Shown: positions 25,847-34,210 of the stretch, one piece after another | How positions within the stretch are numbered: the first letter of the stretch is position 1 | Layout: every line of letters begins with the position of its first letter | DNA from: JBJXGV01 sp046160485 | GTDB lineage: Bacteria; Orphanbacterota; Orphanbacteria; JBJXGV01 | Assembly: GCA_046160485.1 (NCBI GenBank) | Contig: JBJXGV010000013.1 | Coordinates: forward strand, 11,689 to 75,688 | Direction of reading: 5' to 3' | DNA: 64,000 nucleotides | Made by a program: the position numbers and the translations under genes | The notes under the pieces: generated by a model | Seen by the model: only the letters and a program-made list of their open reading frames with translations | Databases searched by the model: none | Told to the model about the DNA's origin: nothing

Positions 25847-26934
25847 GCCCCCTCCTCGATCGCGCCGCCAAACACGCGGTACGCCGGAACGCCCGCGAAT
25901 CGACTCATCAACTCGGACGCCGTCGTTGCCGTCGCGAAGACCTGCCCGCCGAACCCGCCGCCGTGAAGAAGCGCGGCCAAGCGGTCCGCGCGGCCCTTGT
26001 CGAGTTCCGCGAAGATGTCGTCGAGCAGGAGAATCGGCGGCTCGCCGCGCTCCTCGCGAAACAAAACCGCCGAAGCCATCTTCAGCGAGAACGTCGCGGC
26101 GCGCTGCTGTCCTCGCGAGCCAAACGACCGGACGTCCTTCCCGTCGAGTTCGATGACGAGGTCATCGCGATGCGGCCCCGTCAGCGTCATTCCCCTGCGT
26201 GCCTCGCCCGCGGCGACACGCGCGAGTGCCGCCGGCATGTCGTCCGCGGCTGCCGGGTACTCGACGACAAGTTCGCCGGCGCGCGCGCTCACCTGGCCGA
26301 AGAGGTCGTGCGCCAGGCGCGCGAGGCGCGCGACGAGCACCGCGCGGTGTTCCCGGACCTTCGTTCCCCACTCGCACAGCGGCGCGTTCCACGCTTCCGC
26401 GAACCCGGCGGGCGCCCGCCCCTCGCGCTCCTCGCGCAGAGCCTGGTTCCGCTGCTTCAGCGCACGCCCGTAGGCTTGAAGCGCCGTGATGTGCGCCGGC
26501 CGAATCTGGCAGAGAAGCTGATCGAGAAACCGCCGCCGCCGCTCGGGTGCACCGCGCGTGACTTCCATGTCTTCGGGCGCGACCATCACCGCGCCGAGCC
26601 GCCCGACGATCGCCGAGAGCCGCCCCTCTTCCTTGCCGTTTACGATCGCGCGCTTCGTACCTCCGATACGCACGTGGATCTCGACGTCGACGCGCCCCTC
26701 GCGCTCGCTCTCGCCTTCGCCACGTACCGTCAGCGCTGACTGCCCGATCGCCACGATCTCGCGATCGTTGAGCGTGCGATGCGACCGCCCCACCGCCAGC
26801 AGATGAATCGCTTCGAGCAGATTCGATTTGCCGGCGCCGTTCTCGCCCCAGAGCAGGGCACCCGCGGCGCCCCAATTCGCGGCGAACTGCGCGTAGTTGC
26901 GAAACCCTGTCAGGGAGAGCGCATCGAGGCGCAT
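25843..26934 (-). CDS. recF: DNA replication and repair protein RecF
   Basis: 363 residues, usual length for RecF. Walker A GENGAGKSNLLEAIHLLA near 30; family stretch GAPERRRRFLDQLLCQI near 120; ABC-type signature FGSRGQQRAATFSLKMA near 270; Walker B PPILLLDDIFAELD near 300. RecF loads RecA at single-strand gaps with RecO and RecR. The start at 26934 has no strong ribosome site. It ends 4 bases into the DUF721 gene and follows dnaN by 75 bases. Confidence 0.97.
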   Translation of the reverse strand: MRLDALSLTGFRNYAQFAANWGAAGALLWGENGAGKSNLLEAIHLLAVGRSHRTLNDREIVAIGQSALTVRGEGESEREGRVDVEIHVRIGGTKRAIVNGKEEGRLSAIVGRLGAVMVAPEDMEVTRGAPERRRRFLDQLLCQIRPAHITALQAYGRALKQRNQALREEREGRAPAGFAEAWNAPLCEWGTKVREHRAVLVARLARLAHDLFGQVSARAGELVVEYPAAADDMPAALARVAAGEARRGMTLTGPHRDDLVIELDGKDVRSFGSRGQQRAATFSLKMASAVLFREERGEPPILLLDDIFAELDKGRADRLAALLHGGGFGGQVFATATTASELMSRFAGVPAYRVFGGAIEEGA

Positions 26935-27009
26935 CGCTCAGGCGGCCCCCCGCATTCAACCCGTCCGCGCGCGTTCCCCGAGCGACGCTCCAGGTTCGCG
27001 CGGCGCGGA

Positions 27010-28122
27010 CTATCCCTCGGTCAACCGCAGCGGCATCAGGAGGCAGAGATGGCTCTCGCCGTCTGTTTCGCCTTCGGGCTCGACGAGCCCCGCGGTAACC
27101 GGGCTTGCGAGCCGGAACACGACGCGCTCGCCATCCATCGCCTTGAGGATCTCCATGAGAAATGCGCCGTTGAAACCGATGTCGAGCGACTCGCCGTCGT
27201 ACTCGACAGCGATTTCATCGCGAACTTCGCCTTCCTCGGCGCTCTCGGCTTTCACGGTCATTCGGCCGGAGGAGAGCGAGAGCTGAAGTTGGCGCGAGAG
27301 TGTGTCGGAGACGTGTGAGGCGCGGCGGACTGCAGTCATGATCGCCTCGCGTTCAACGACCACTCGCTTCGGACTCTCCTTCGGGATCACTTGCTCGTAC
27401 TTCGGGAACGTCCCTTCGATAAGGCGCGTGTAAACGTCGGTACCGCCAAACTGGAAGAGCGCGTGGTTGTCGTCGAATACGACCTTGACCGGCTGGTCGT
27501 CGTCGCGCAGAAGACCTGCGACATGTCCGAGAGGCCGCGGCGAAAGCAAAAGGTCGTGAGAGGCTTTGATGCCGACGCTTTTCCAACCTGTTCGCGCGAG
27601 GCGGTAACCGTCGGTGCCGACGACGATCGTTTCGCTCTTCGTGAATCGCCAGAGCAACCCGGTCAGTACCGGGCGTGTTTCGTCGCGGGAAACGCAGAAG
27701 GATGTCTTCTTGACCGCTCGGCGGAATCGCGCGCTGTCTATTTCGAAGTCGCTGCCCGCGGCGATCTCGGGGAGCTTGGGAAACTCATCCACACTCGTTC
27801 CGGGAAAACGGGCGCGCGTCTTCGCACAGGTCAGGTGAACGATCGCGTTTTTGACTTCGAGGGTAACTGGATCGCGCGATAGGTCTTTTACGAGATCTCC
27901 GAATCGCCGCGCGTGAACGGTGACTCCGCCGGGCTCTTTGACATCGGCTTCGATACGCGTGACGACCGTTGTATCGAGGTCTGTCACCGCCAGAGAGAGA
28001 ACCGACCCTTCGGCACGAAGCAGAATATTCGCAAGAATAGGAAGCGTGGATTTCTGAGGAACTACGGATCGGACAGTTTCGAGGCCGCGCGCTAGAGCGC
28101 CCTGATCCACCGTTAAGATCAT
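27010..28122 (-). CDS. dnaN: DNA polymerase III sliding clamp (beta subunit)
   Basis: 370 residues in three similar clamp domains, start MILTVDQGALARGLETV. Family stretches include VVPQKSTLPILANILLRA, VKKTSFCVSRDETRPVLTGL near 140, GTDGYRLA near 185 and the C-terminal LCLLMPLRL that forms part of the client-binding pocket. It encircles DNA and tethers polymerase III. ATG 28122 has GGGAGG eight bases upstream. A promoter with TTGCTG and TATACT is visible at 28187-28216. Upstream lies the dnaA-dnaN intergenic region with origin-like features. Confidence 0.98.
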   Translation of the reverse strand: MILTVDQGALARGLETVRSVVPQKSTLPILANILLRAEGSVLSLAVTDLDTTVVTRIEADVKEPGGVTVHARRFGDLVKDLSRDPVTLEVKNAIVHLTCAKTRARFPGTSVDEFPKLPEIAAGSDFEIDSARFRRAVKKTSFCVSRDETRPVLTGLLWRFTKSETIVVGTDGYRLARTGWKSVGIKASHDLLLSPRPLGHVAGLLRDDDQPVKVVFDDNHALFQFGGTDVYTRLIEGTFPKYEQVIPKESPKRVVVEREAIMTAVRRASHVSDTLSRQLQLSLSSGRMTVKAESAEEGEVRDEIAVEYDGESLDIGFNGAFLMEILKAMDGERVVFRLASPVTAGLVEPEGETDGESHLCLLMPLRLTEG

Positions 28123-28523
28123 TCGAAAGACCTCCCGGCAAACGCCGCGCGAGAGAGGAAAGATATAGCCCGTCGAGGAGAGGCTCAGTATAGGAGCCCC
28201 GCACACTCTCCAGCAAGGAAGAACACGCGCGGAGATCTTCTTTCTAATACTTCCTATTTAATAATATCTAGTAGCTGCAGTAGGGCCTGTGTGGAGTGGG
28301 GAAAAGTTCGTTGCTCGAAGCGCGCGCGCCGCTTGCCGAGTTTAGATCTGTGTGCGACGTGTTGAGAAATCTGCATAACGCGTGGATGAATTATTTCTCG
28401 AGGAAGTTGCGCAGGCTTGTCCCGCAGCGCCACACAGGTTTTCCTCACAGTTTTCCACAGCGAAAAACAAGCAGAGAGAGACACAGCGTTTCAGACAGCG
28501 CACCTAGGTTTGACGAACGCGCG
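28123..28523. other. dnaA-dnaN intergenic region: AT-rich segment, DnaA-box-like sites, candidate DnaA-trio
   Basis: About 400 bases without a gene. It holds the dnaN promoter, an AT-rich segment at 28236-28272 (CTAATACTTCCTATTTAATA) and, beside it on the minus strand, CTACTGCAGCTACTAG (28268-28283), which contains spaced CTA triplets like the DnaA-trio of B. subtilis. A GC patch and box-like sequences follow (TTTTCCCCA, CTCCACACA near 28286-28305). A TTTTCCACA box (one mismatch to TTATCCACA) is at 28451-28459. This is consistent with the unwinding half of a bipartite oriC. The trio call is inference. Confidence 0.5.
28187..28216 (-). promoter_or_regulatory. promoter of dnaN
   Basis: On the minus strand TTGCTG (28216-28211) and TATACT (28192-28187) are separated by 18 bases, a good sigma-70-type promoter about 65 bases upstream of the dnaN start. 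Confidence 0.6.
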
Positions 28524-29960
28524 CTACTTTTCGATTCGGGAGCGAATGCGTGTGATCGCATCGCTCATCGTTGGATCGCGAGACAGATCGCCGCGTATCT
28601 TCTCGCAAGCGTGAAGGACCGTCGTGTGATCGCGCCCGCCGAACTTGCGTCCGATTTCCGCGAGCGATAGGCCCGTCATCTCTCGCGCAAGGTACATCGC
28701 GATTTGGCGCGGATGCGCGAGTGCCGCCGTTCTGCGTCTTGATCGCATCGCATCGTCCGGGAGCGAGAAGAACCCGATCGTCGCATTCTGGATCTGCTCG
28801 ACCGTGGTTTTTCGTGACGGCGCGGACAAGTAGTCCTTCAACACCTGGCGCGCGAGGTCGATCGTGATGTCGCGCCCCGTGAGGGAGGCATACGCGAGGA
28901 GGCGGACGAGCGACCCTTCGAGCTCCCGTACGTTGCTTTTGACGCTGTCGGCGATAAGAAGCGTGACATCGTCGTCGAGCGCGATTCCCTCAGAAACGCT
29001 CCGCTTCCGCAAGATCGCCAAACGCATCTCGAGGTCTGGCGATTGAATATCCGCCACGAGGCCGGCCTGGAAGCGCGACACGAGCCGCTCTTCGAGGTCG
29101 GCGATCTCGTTCGCCGGCCGGTCGCTCGTGAGTACGATCTGTTTGCGCGCGTCGATCAGCACGTTGAACGTGTGGAACAACTCCTGTTGCGTGCTCTCCT
29201 TGCCGGACAGAAACGGAATGTCGTCGATAAGGAGGAAGTCGGCGTTTCGAAATTTCTCTTTGAATTGGAGTGTCGTGCCGTGCTGGATCGCGGAAACCAT
29301 CTCGTTCATCCACGCCTCGGCGGACATGTAGAAGACGCGAGTGCGAGGGTTCTTCGCGAGAACCGCGTGTCCAATCGCCTGAACGAGGTGTGTCTTTCCG
29401 AGGCCGACGCCGCCATAAATGAACAGAGGGTTGTACGACGTGCCGGGGCGCTCGCTGATCGCCTTGCACGCAGCGTGCGCGAATTCGTTAGAGCCGCCGA
29501 CGACAAACGTGTCGAAGGTATAGCGCGGATTGAGTTGAACGCGCGACGCCGGCGCGGGAGCGAGCATGTCGGCGGTCGCCTCGCGGCGGAGCGCGAGAGT
29601 CTCTGCGATCCGTGGGTCGGTGGGGTCAGCCGTTACCATGACCGGCGGCACGGAGCGCACCGCAGCCTCGGACGCGATTCGGATGTCGACGGCGAGAGGG
29701 CGCCCCGTCACTTGCGCCAGCGTCTGTTCGATCAGCACCCGGTACCGGTCGCGGAGCCACTCCTGGGTGAACGAGCTCGCAACTTCGATTGTGAAGCGGG
29801 TTTCGTCGCACGAGATGGCTCGCGCGTGCGCGAACCAGGCGTCGTAAGCGCCTTTAGGTAACGAGCCCTGGAGAGCCGACAGCGCCAGACGCCAAATTTC
29901 GGAGTGCTCCGGCGCCGAGGCGGCGTCCGGCGTGGGAACTGTTGTCAACATGTTGTCCAC
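28524..29960 (-). CDS. dnaA: chromosomal replication initiator DnaA
   Basis: 478 residues, all four DnaA domains: N-terminal helicase-loading domain (about 20-90), a variable linker, AAA+ ATPase with Walker A IYGGVGLGKTHLV near 182 and Walker B ADFLLIDDIPFLSGKE, and the C-terminal DNA-binding domain with LSLAEIGRKFGGRDHTTVLH. The GTG at 29960 has GAGGTG six bases upstream and is preferred over the ATG at 29951. Two DnaA-box-like sites overlap the start, suggesting autoregulation. DnaA unwinds oriC and recruits DnaB. Confidence 0.98.
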   Translation of the reverse strand: MDNMLTTVPTPDAASAPEHSEIWRLALSALQGSLPKGAYDAWFAHARAISCDETRFTIEVASSFTQEWLRDRYRVLIEQTLAQVTGRPLAVDIRIASEAAVRSVPPVMVTADPTDPRIAETLALRREATADMLAPAPASRVQLNPRYTFDTFVVGGSNEFAHAACKAISERPGTSYNPLFIYGGVGLGKTHLVQAIGHAVLAKNPRTRVFYMSAEAWMNEMVSAIQHGTTLQFKEKFRNADFLLIDDIPFLSGKESTQQELFHTFNVLIDARKQIVLTSDRPANEIADLEERLVSRFQAGLVADIQSPDLEMRLAILRKRSVSEGIALDDDVTLLIADSVKSNVRELEGSLVRLLAYASLTGRDITIDLARQVLKDYLSAPSRKTTVEQIQNATIGFFSLPDDAMRSRRRTAALAHPRQIAMYLAREMTGLSLAEIGRKFGGRDHTTVLHACEKIRGDLSRDPTMSDAITRIRSRIEK

Positions 29961-30480
29961 ATATCACCTCGGGGTGGTGGAAAGGTGGCTGATGGACTAC
30001 ATATGTCGAGTCGTCGCGCTCTGATGCCACTGGAACCCGAGATGCTAGACGCACAACACAGGAGTGTTAGAAAGCGATAGAAATAAAAGACTTGGAGCGC
30101 GTTCTCGTTACACACAAGGAGCCTTATCCACAGCGAGCGGTGGACAATGCGCCGACGAATCGAGAGTTGCAAGCACTGGTCACCCGAAAATGTTGATAAG
30201 GGGACAGTTATCCACATCCACACCCCCCGTTTTGGGGAGGCGCATCGTAGCGATCCGGTCTTTCGGTAGCAAGGTTTTTCTACTCGACGCGAAAGAAAAA
30301 TTTACAGAGTGCGGCGCGGCAATCGGGCGCTCGTTTCACGACACAGACTTCGTCGTTTCTCTTCGTAAACAGCGCGACGTCGGCGCGACGCGGGGTTCTA
30401 CGACGACGCGATCGATTCGCGGCGGAGCCGTGCGTGGGCCGCGACTCGGCACTGCTGCGCGAGCCTGGCGAATTCATTTT
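29942..30480. other. oriC: chromosomal replication origin, upstream part (DnaA boxes)
   Basis: Gene-free region between divergent dnaA and rpmH where gene orientation flips. Perfect DnaA boxes TTATCCACA are at 30124-30132 and 30208-30216. TGTTGATAA at 30191-30199 is a near-perfect box in the other direction. TTGTCAACA and TTGTCCACA lie in tandem at 29942-29950 and 29953-29961 over the dnaA start. AT-rich patches occur near 30066-30095 and 30270-30305. The rest of the roughly 650-base region to rpmH holds the rpmH promoter and no gene. Confidence 0.85.
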
Positions 30481-30481
30481 G

Positions 30482-30510
30482 TTGACACACATTGCATGCC
30501 CCGATAGAAT
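30482..30510 (+). promoter_or_regulatory. promoter of the rpmH-rnpA operon
   Basis: TTGACA at 30482-30487, a 17-base spacer, and TAGAAT at 30505-30510: nearly consensus sigma-70. It predicts a leader of roughly 110 bases before rpmH at 30626. Confidence 0.85.
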
Positions 30511-30625
30511 CCGCCGGTTGTTTTCCGACGGCACGCGTCATTGTTGCCGTCCGTCGTTAGCCACGCGCCGGAGCACTGCGCATCGCAGCTTCGTCCGCTC
30601 TCGTCACACCTCAAGGAGATCGATC

Positions 30626-30760
30626 GTGAAGCGCACATACCAGCCTTCCCGGCGTAGCCGCAAGAATACGCACGGCTTTCGCAAGCGGATGTCCACGAAG
30701 CAGGGGCGCGCTGTTCTCTCGCGCCGACGCGCCAAGGGCCGCAAGCGCCTTAGCGTTTAG
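30626..30760 (+). CDS. rpmH: 50S ribosomal protein L34
   Basis: 44 residues, complete and typical: KRTYQPSRRSRKNTHGFRKR, then MSTKQGRAVLSRRRAKGRKR. The GTG start has AAGGAG eight bases upstream; the frame is open further upstream but without meaning. A small basic protein of the large ribosomal subunit. It is the first gene of the rightward operon and lies 12 bases before rnpA. Confidence 0.97.
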   Translation: MKRTYQPSRRSRKNTHGFRKRMSTKQGRAVLSRRRAKGRKRLSV

Positions 30761-30772
30761 CGGCGGCTGCCT

Positions 30773-31132
30773 GTGACCGTCGATAGTGGCGGTCGCATTC
30801 TCCGGCGAGAGCGCCTCAACAAGGCGGACGACATTCGCTCACTTCGCGGCCGCGGCCAAAGAAGCCGCGGATCGTTCGTCACCCTCTACGTCGAACCAGC
30901 TGACGCGTACCAGTTTGGTGTGATTGCTAACCGGCGTGTCGGGATCGCCGCGCGGAGAAACCGCGCGCGGCGTGTCATTCGAGAGGCGCTGCGAAGCTTG
31001 CGAACGCGATTGCGCGACGACCAGCCCGTGCGCATCCTCCTCGCGGCGAAGGCGAGCGCAGCGCACGCAAACACCCACGACGTGGCGAAGGAGCTCGCGA
31101 TGCTCCTCGACACGCATGGCCTCCTCGCTTAG
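30773..31132 (+). CDS. rnpA: ribonuclease P protein component
   Basis: 119 residues with the RnpA core: ERLNKADDIRSLRGRGQRSR and the RNR box FGVIANRRVGIAARRNRARR, then VIREALRS near 70. It is the protein cofactor of the RNase P ribozyme that trims tRNA 5' ends. GTG start 12 bases after rpmH. yidD follows 8 bases later, in the usual order. Confidence 0.95.
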   Translation: MTVDSGGRILRRERLNKADDIRSLRGRGQRSRGSFVTLYVEPADAYQFGVIANRRVGIAARRNRARRVIREALRSLRTRLRDDQPVRILLAAKASAAHANTHDVAKELAMLLDTHGLLA

Positions 31133-31140
31133 GAGAGATC

Positions 31141-31380
31141 GTGTCGTCCCAGAGGCTCTCGAGTTTCTCCCCGAGCGCGCTCGCGATTTTCCTGATTCGC
31201 GTGTACCAAGTTGTCATCTCTCCCGTGTTGCGCCCTGCGTGCCGTTTCGAGCCGTCGTGTTCCCAGTACTCGCTCGAAGCGATCGCGCGCCACGGTCTGC
31301 GTCGAGGCGCAGCGCTCGGACTACGCCGCCTCTGGCGCTGCCGGCCGGGCGTTCCTTGCGGCTTGGATCCTGTCCCGTGA
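31141..31380 (+). CDS. yidD: membrane protein insertion efficiency factor YidD
   Basis: 79 residues with the conserved FLIRVYQVVISPVLRPACRF, then EPSCSQYSLEAIARHGLRRG, and a CRPGVPCGLDPVP end; the Cys residues of the family are present. Its N-terminus is amphipathic and membrane-associated; it assists YidC-dependent insertion. GTG start with TAGGAGAG upstream. Located between rnpA and yidC as in most bacteria. Confidence 0.95.
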   Translation: MSSQRLSSFSPSALAIFLIRVYQVVISPVLRPACRFEPSCSQYSLEAIARHGLRRGAALGLRRLWRCRPGVPCGLDPVP

Positions 31381-31475
31381 AACACCGGCTCGCAGCGCAC
31401 TTTCGAGAGCGCGCGACTTCGATCGGCAAATGAAGCCCACTCTTACTACCTACTCCCAACGGATTCGTGGAGCAC

Positions 31476-33245
31476 ATGGATAAGCGCACCATTTACGCGG
31501 TCGTTCTCTCGTCGCTCATCGTCGTTCTCTGGCAGATTTTCGTGCTCGCACCGCAGGAACAGAAGATGCGGCAGGCGCGGCTCGCGGCGCAGGACTCGCT
31601 GCTGGCTCGCGCGGCGGCTGGCGGCGGCGCCGAGATCGCCGCGCCGCCCGGCGAGGCAGCGCGCGCCGATTGCCTTCGCGCGGCCGCGGGCATGGCAGCG
31701 CCTGGCGACTCGTCGCGCCTAGGCGCAGGGGCGCTCGCGCCCGCAGCGAGCGAGGCCGTCGATCAGGATGTCGCGATCGAGACCGATCTCTTCAAGGCGA
31801 AGCTTTCCACGCGCGGCGCTCGAATCTCGAGCTATGCGCTCTTAGGATTCCCGTCGCATCGCGGCGGCGTTGTCGATCTCATCCCCGAGAACACGGCCGG
31901 TGCGTTCGGTCTCACGCTTCACACGCGCGACGGAGAGCTCCCGCTCGACGAGTTCGTCTTCGTGGTGGATCGCACGAATCTCACGCTGCGGCCGGGCGAG
32001 GAAGGCGCCGTCGCGTTCTCCGGCGAACCGCAGCCGGGCCTACGCATCACCAAGCGCTTCGCACTGAAGGCGGGCACGTACGACTGGCAGCTCGACGTCG
32101 CGATCGATCGCACGCCCGACGCGCTCCCCGTGTACGCGTACACCATCGATCTCGGGTCGGGTATCTCGCTCACCGAGAAGAACCAAGAGCAAGACCTCAC
32201 GTTCGTCGCCGGCGCGATTCGGGACAAGGAGCGGCTACAGCGCAAGAAGCTCGCGGGGATGAAAGAGAACGAGCCGCTGGCGCTCACCGGCAAGATGGAG
32301 TGGGCGACGCTGACGAACAAATATTTTCTGATCGGACTCGGAGTGGCGGACGTGCCCGGCGTCGAACTCGCGATCCGGCCCATCGAGCAGAAGAAGCGGC
32401 TCGCGCTCACGATGAAGGTACCGGTGATCGCGGGTGCGCCGGGCGCGGCCACGGGCGCGTCGAACAGTTCAATTCGAGTCTATGCCGGCCCGCAGGAAAT
32501 CGCGTTCCTCGAGAAGTCGCCGCTCCATCTCGGCGAAGCGATCGACTACGGCTGGTCGATCATTCAGCCGATCTCGCAGCTACTTCTGAAGGGCCTCAAG
32601 CTCCTTTACCGGCTCATTCCGAATTACGGGATCGCGATCATTCTGATTTCGATCGCCGCGAAGCTTGCGTTCTACCGCCTCACGCACCAGAGCATCAAGT
32701 CGATGAAGGACATGAAGAAGGTGCAGGGCGAGCTGGAGGAACTGCGGAAGAAATACAACAACGATCCCAAGCGAATGAACGAGGCCACGATGGCGCTCTA
32801 TAAGAAAAACGGCATCAATCCGATGGCGGGCTGCTTGCCGATGCTCTTGCAGATGCCGGTATTCATGGCGCTCTACAACGTGCTGAATCGCACGATCGAG
32901 CTTCGCGGCGCGCCGTTCTTTCTTTGGATCGACGATCTCTCCGCGCCGGATGCGTTATTCCATTTGCCGTTCACGATCCCGTTCCTCGGAAGCCAAGTCT
33001 GTGCGCTCCCGATCGTGATGGGCGTCGCGACGTTCTACCAAACGAAGATGACAACCGTGGATCCGAAGCAGAAGATGCTGCTCTACATGATGCCGATATT
33101 CATGACGGTGATCTTCTTCAACTTCCCATCGGGGCTTGTTCTGTACTGGTTGGTTAATACTCTGTTGACAATCATGCAGCAGTACCTTATTGACCGGAAG
33201 GATCGCGCGACCGCCGTCACGCTCGCGGCGTCGGCGGCGCGCTGA
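31476..33245 (+). CDS. yidC: membrane protein insertase YidC
   Basis: 589 residues, Gram-negative type with an N-terminal membrane helix (IYAVVLSSLIVVLWQIFVLA), a large periplasmic beta-domain to about 340, and the Oxa1 core of five helices. The hydrophilic-groove Arg lies in KLAFYRLTHQSIKSMKDMK; other family stretches are KKNGINPMAGCLPMLLQMPV and FFNFPSGLVLYWLVNTLLTI. It inserts proteins into the inner membrane with or without SecYEG. ATG 31476 (MDKRTIYA) is preferred; the GTG nine bases upstream is possible. The linker near 40-95 is Ala/Gly-rich and long. Confidence 0.96.
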   Translation: MDKRTIYAVVLSSLIVVLWQIFVLAPQEQKMRQARLAAQDSLLARAAAGGGAEIAAPPGEAARADCLRAAAGMAAPGDSSRLGAGALAPAASEAVDQDVAIETDLFKAKLSTRGARISSYALLGFPSHRGGVVDLIPENTAGAFGLTLHTRDGELPLDEFVFVVDRTNLTLRPGEEGAVAFSGEPQPGLRITKRFALKAGTYDWQLDVAIDRTPDALPVYAYTIDLGSGISLTEKNQEQDLTFVAGAIRDKERLQRKKLAGMKENEPLALTGKMEWATLTNKYFLIGLGVADVPGVELAIRPIEQKKRLALTMKVPVIAGAPGAATGASNSSIRVYAGPQEIAFLEKSPLHLGEAIDYGWSIIQPISQLLLKGLKLLYRLIPNYGIAIILISIAAKLAFYRLTHQSIKSMKDMKKVQGELEELRKKYNNDPKRMNEATMALYKKNGINPMAGCLPMLLQMPVFMALYNVLNRTIELRGAPFFLWIDDLSAPDALFHLPFTIPFLGSQVCALPIVMGVATFYQTKMTTVDPKQKMLLYMMPIFMTVIFFNFPSGLVLYWLVNTLLTIMQQYLIDRKDRATAVTLAASAAR

Positions 33246-33442
33246 ACAACGAAACCACCGGCGGGATTCGATTACCCGCCCCACCGCAGACCACCACCAA
33301 CGAACACAGGCAAAGCGGAACATCAATCCACACGGCGGCGCCGGGCGCGGGGCCCTCCTCGATAGTGAAAGTAATCCACGATATCGCAGCGGCGACGACC
33401 TTCGCCGGCGCGAAATCCTGATGGCGATTCAAGGAGAACACG

Positions 33443-33985
33443 ATGGTTGAGGTAAGCGGCAGGACCCGCGACGAGGCGGTGGCAAAGGCGATCGCGAAGC
33501 TCGGAATTCGCGAGGCCGACGCGAATGTCGTCGTCCTCGAGGAGCGGAAGGCGAAGTTCTTCGGGCTCTTAGGCGCGCCGGAGGTGAAGGTTCGCGTGTC
33601 GAAGCGGGTGCGTGGTGCGGAGCCGAGCGACGCGTCGGACGTCGACCGAGTGCGCGAAGTTGTCGAAGGGATCCTCAAGACGATGCAGATCAACGCCCGC
33701 GTGCATGCCGAAGGCGGCGGCGGGCAGAGGCGCGTTGTCGTCGAGACCGCCGACTCGGATGGCCTGCTGATCGGCCGGCACGGACAGACGCTCGCCGCGC
33801 TCGAGCACATCGCGAATCGAATCCTCACGCGAGGGCGCGACAATCGCCCGACCGTCAGTATCGACATCGCCGGCTACAAGGGGCGCCAGCAGTCCGAGAG
33901 CGAGGAGGCGCCGCGGCCGCAGCGCGAGCGTGTTTCCGGAGCGCGGAGTCGTCCGGGGCGGCGGGCGCGAGCTGGGGCGCGCTAA
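33443..33985 (+). CDS. jag: RNA-binding protein Jag/KhpB lacking the R3H domain
   Basis: 180 residues. Jag-N domain at 1-50 (VSGRTRDEAVAKAIAKLGIR, ERKAKFFGLLGAPEVKVRV) and a KH domain at about 65-145 (DGLLIGRHGQTLAALEHIAN, RPTVSIDIAGYKGR). In most homologues a roughly 60-residue R3H single-strand-binding domain follows; here the chain ends with a roughly 35-residue Arg/Ser-rich tail. KhpB works with KhpA in post-transcriptional regulation and cell-wall control. It follows yidC by about 200 bases, and mnmE/mnmG, which usually come next, are absent. Confidence 0.88.
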   Translation: MVEVSGRTRDEAVAKAIAKLGIREADANVVVLEERKAKFFGLLGAPEVKVRVSKRVRGAEPSDASDVDRVREVVEGILKTMQINARVHAEGGGGQRRVVVETADSDGLLIGRHGQTLAALEHIANRILTRGRDNRPTVSIDIAGYKGRQQSESEEAPRPQRERVSGARSRPGRRARAGAR

Positions 33986-34210
33986 GGCGCCCCGCACCGA
34001 GTGGCGCGCTCCCCGAACACGGCGCGGCGCCATTCGGGACGTCGCGCGAGTGCGTGGCGACGCGCACCCGACGCGAACCCCGCAGCGCACAACGTGCGTG
34101 TGGTGGCCGGCCGCGCGGCGATCAGTACTCATCCCCCGGCGCGCAACCGATGCGTCCGACTCGCCGCGCCCGAAGCAGGCCAGCGTCGAGAAACCACCGA
34201 GTGTTAGTCG

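Noticed and set aside
28438..28460. TTTTCCTCACAG repeat near the dnaA stop as an extra DnaA box pair
   Set aside because: Only TTTTCCACA at 28451-28459 is within one mismatch of the consensus; the neighbour has an extra base and was not counted.
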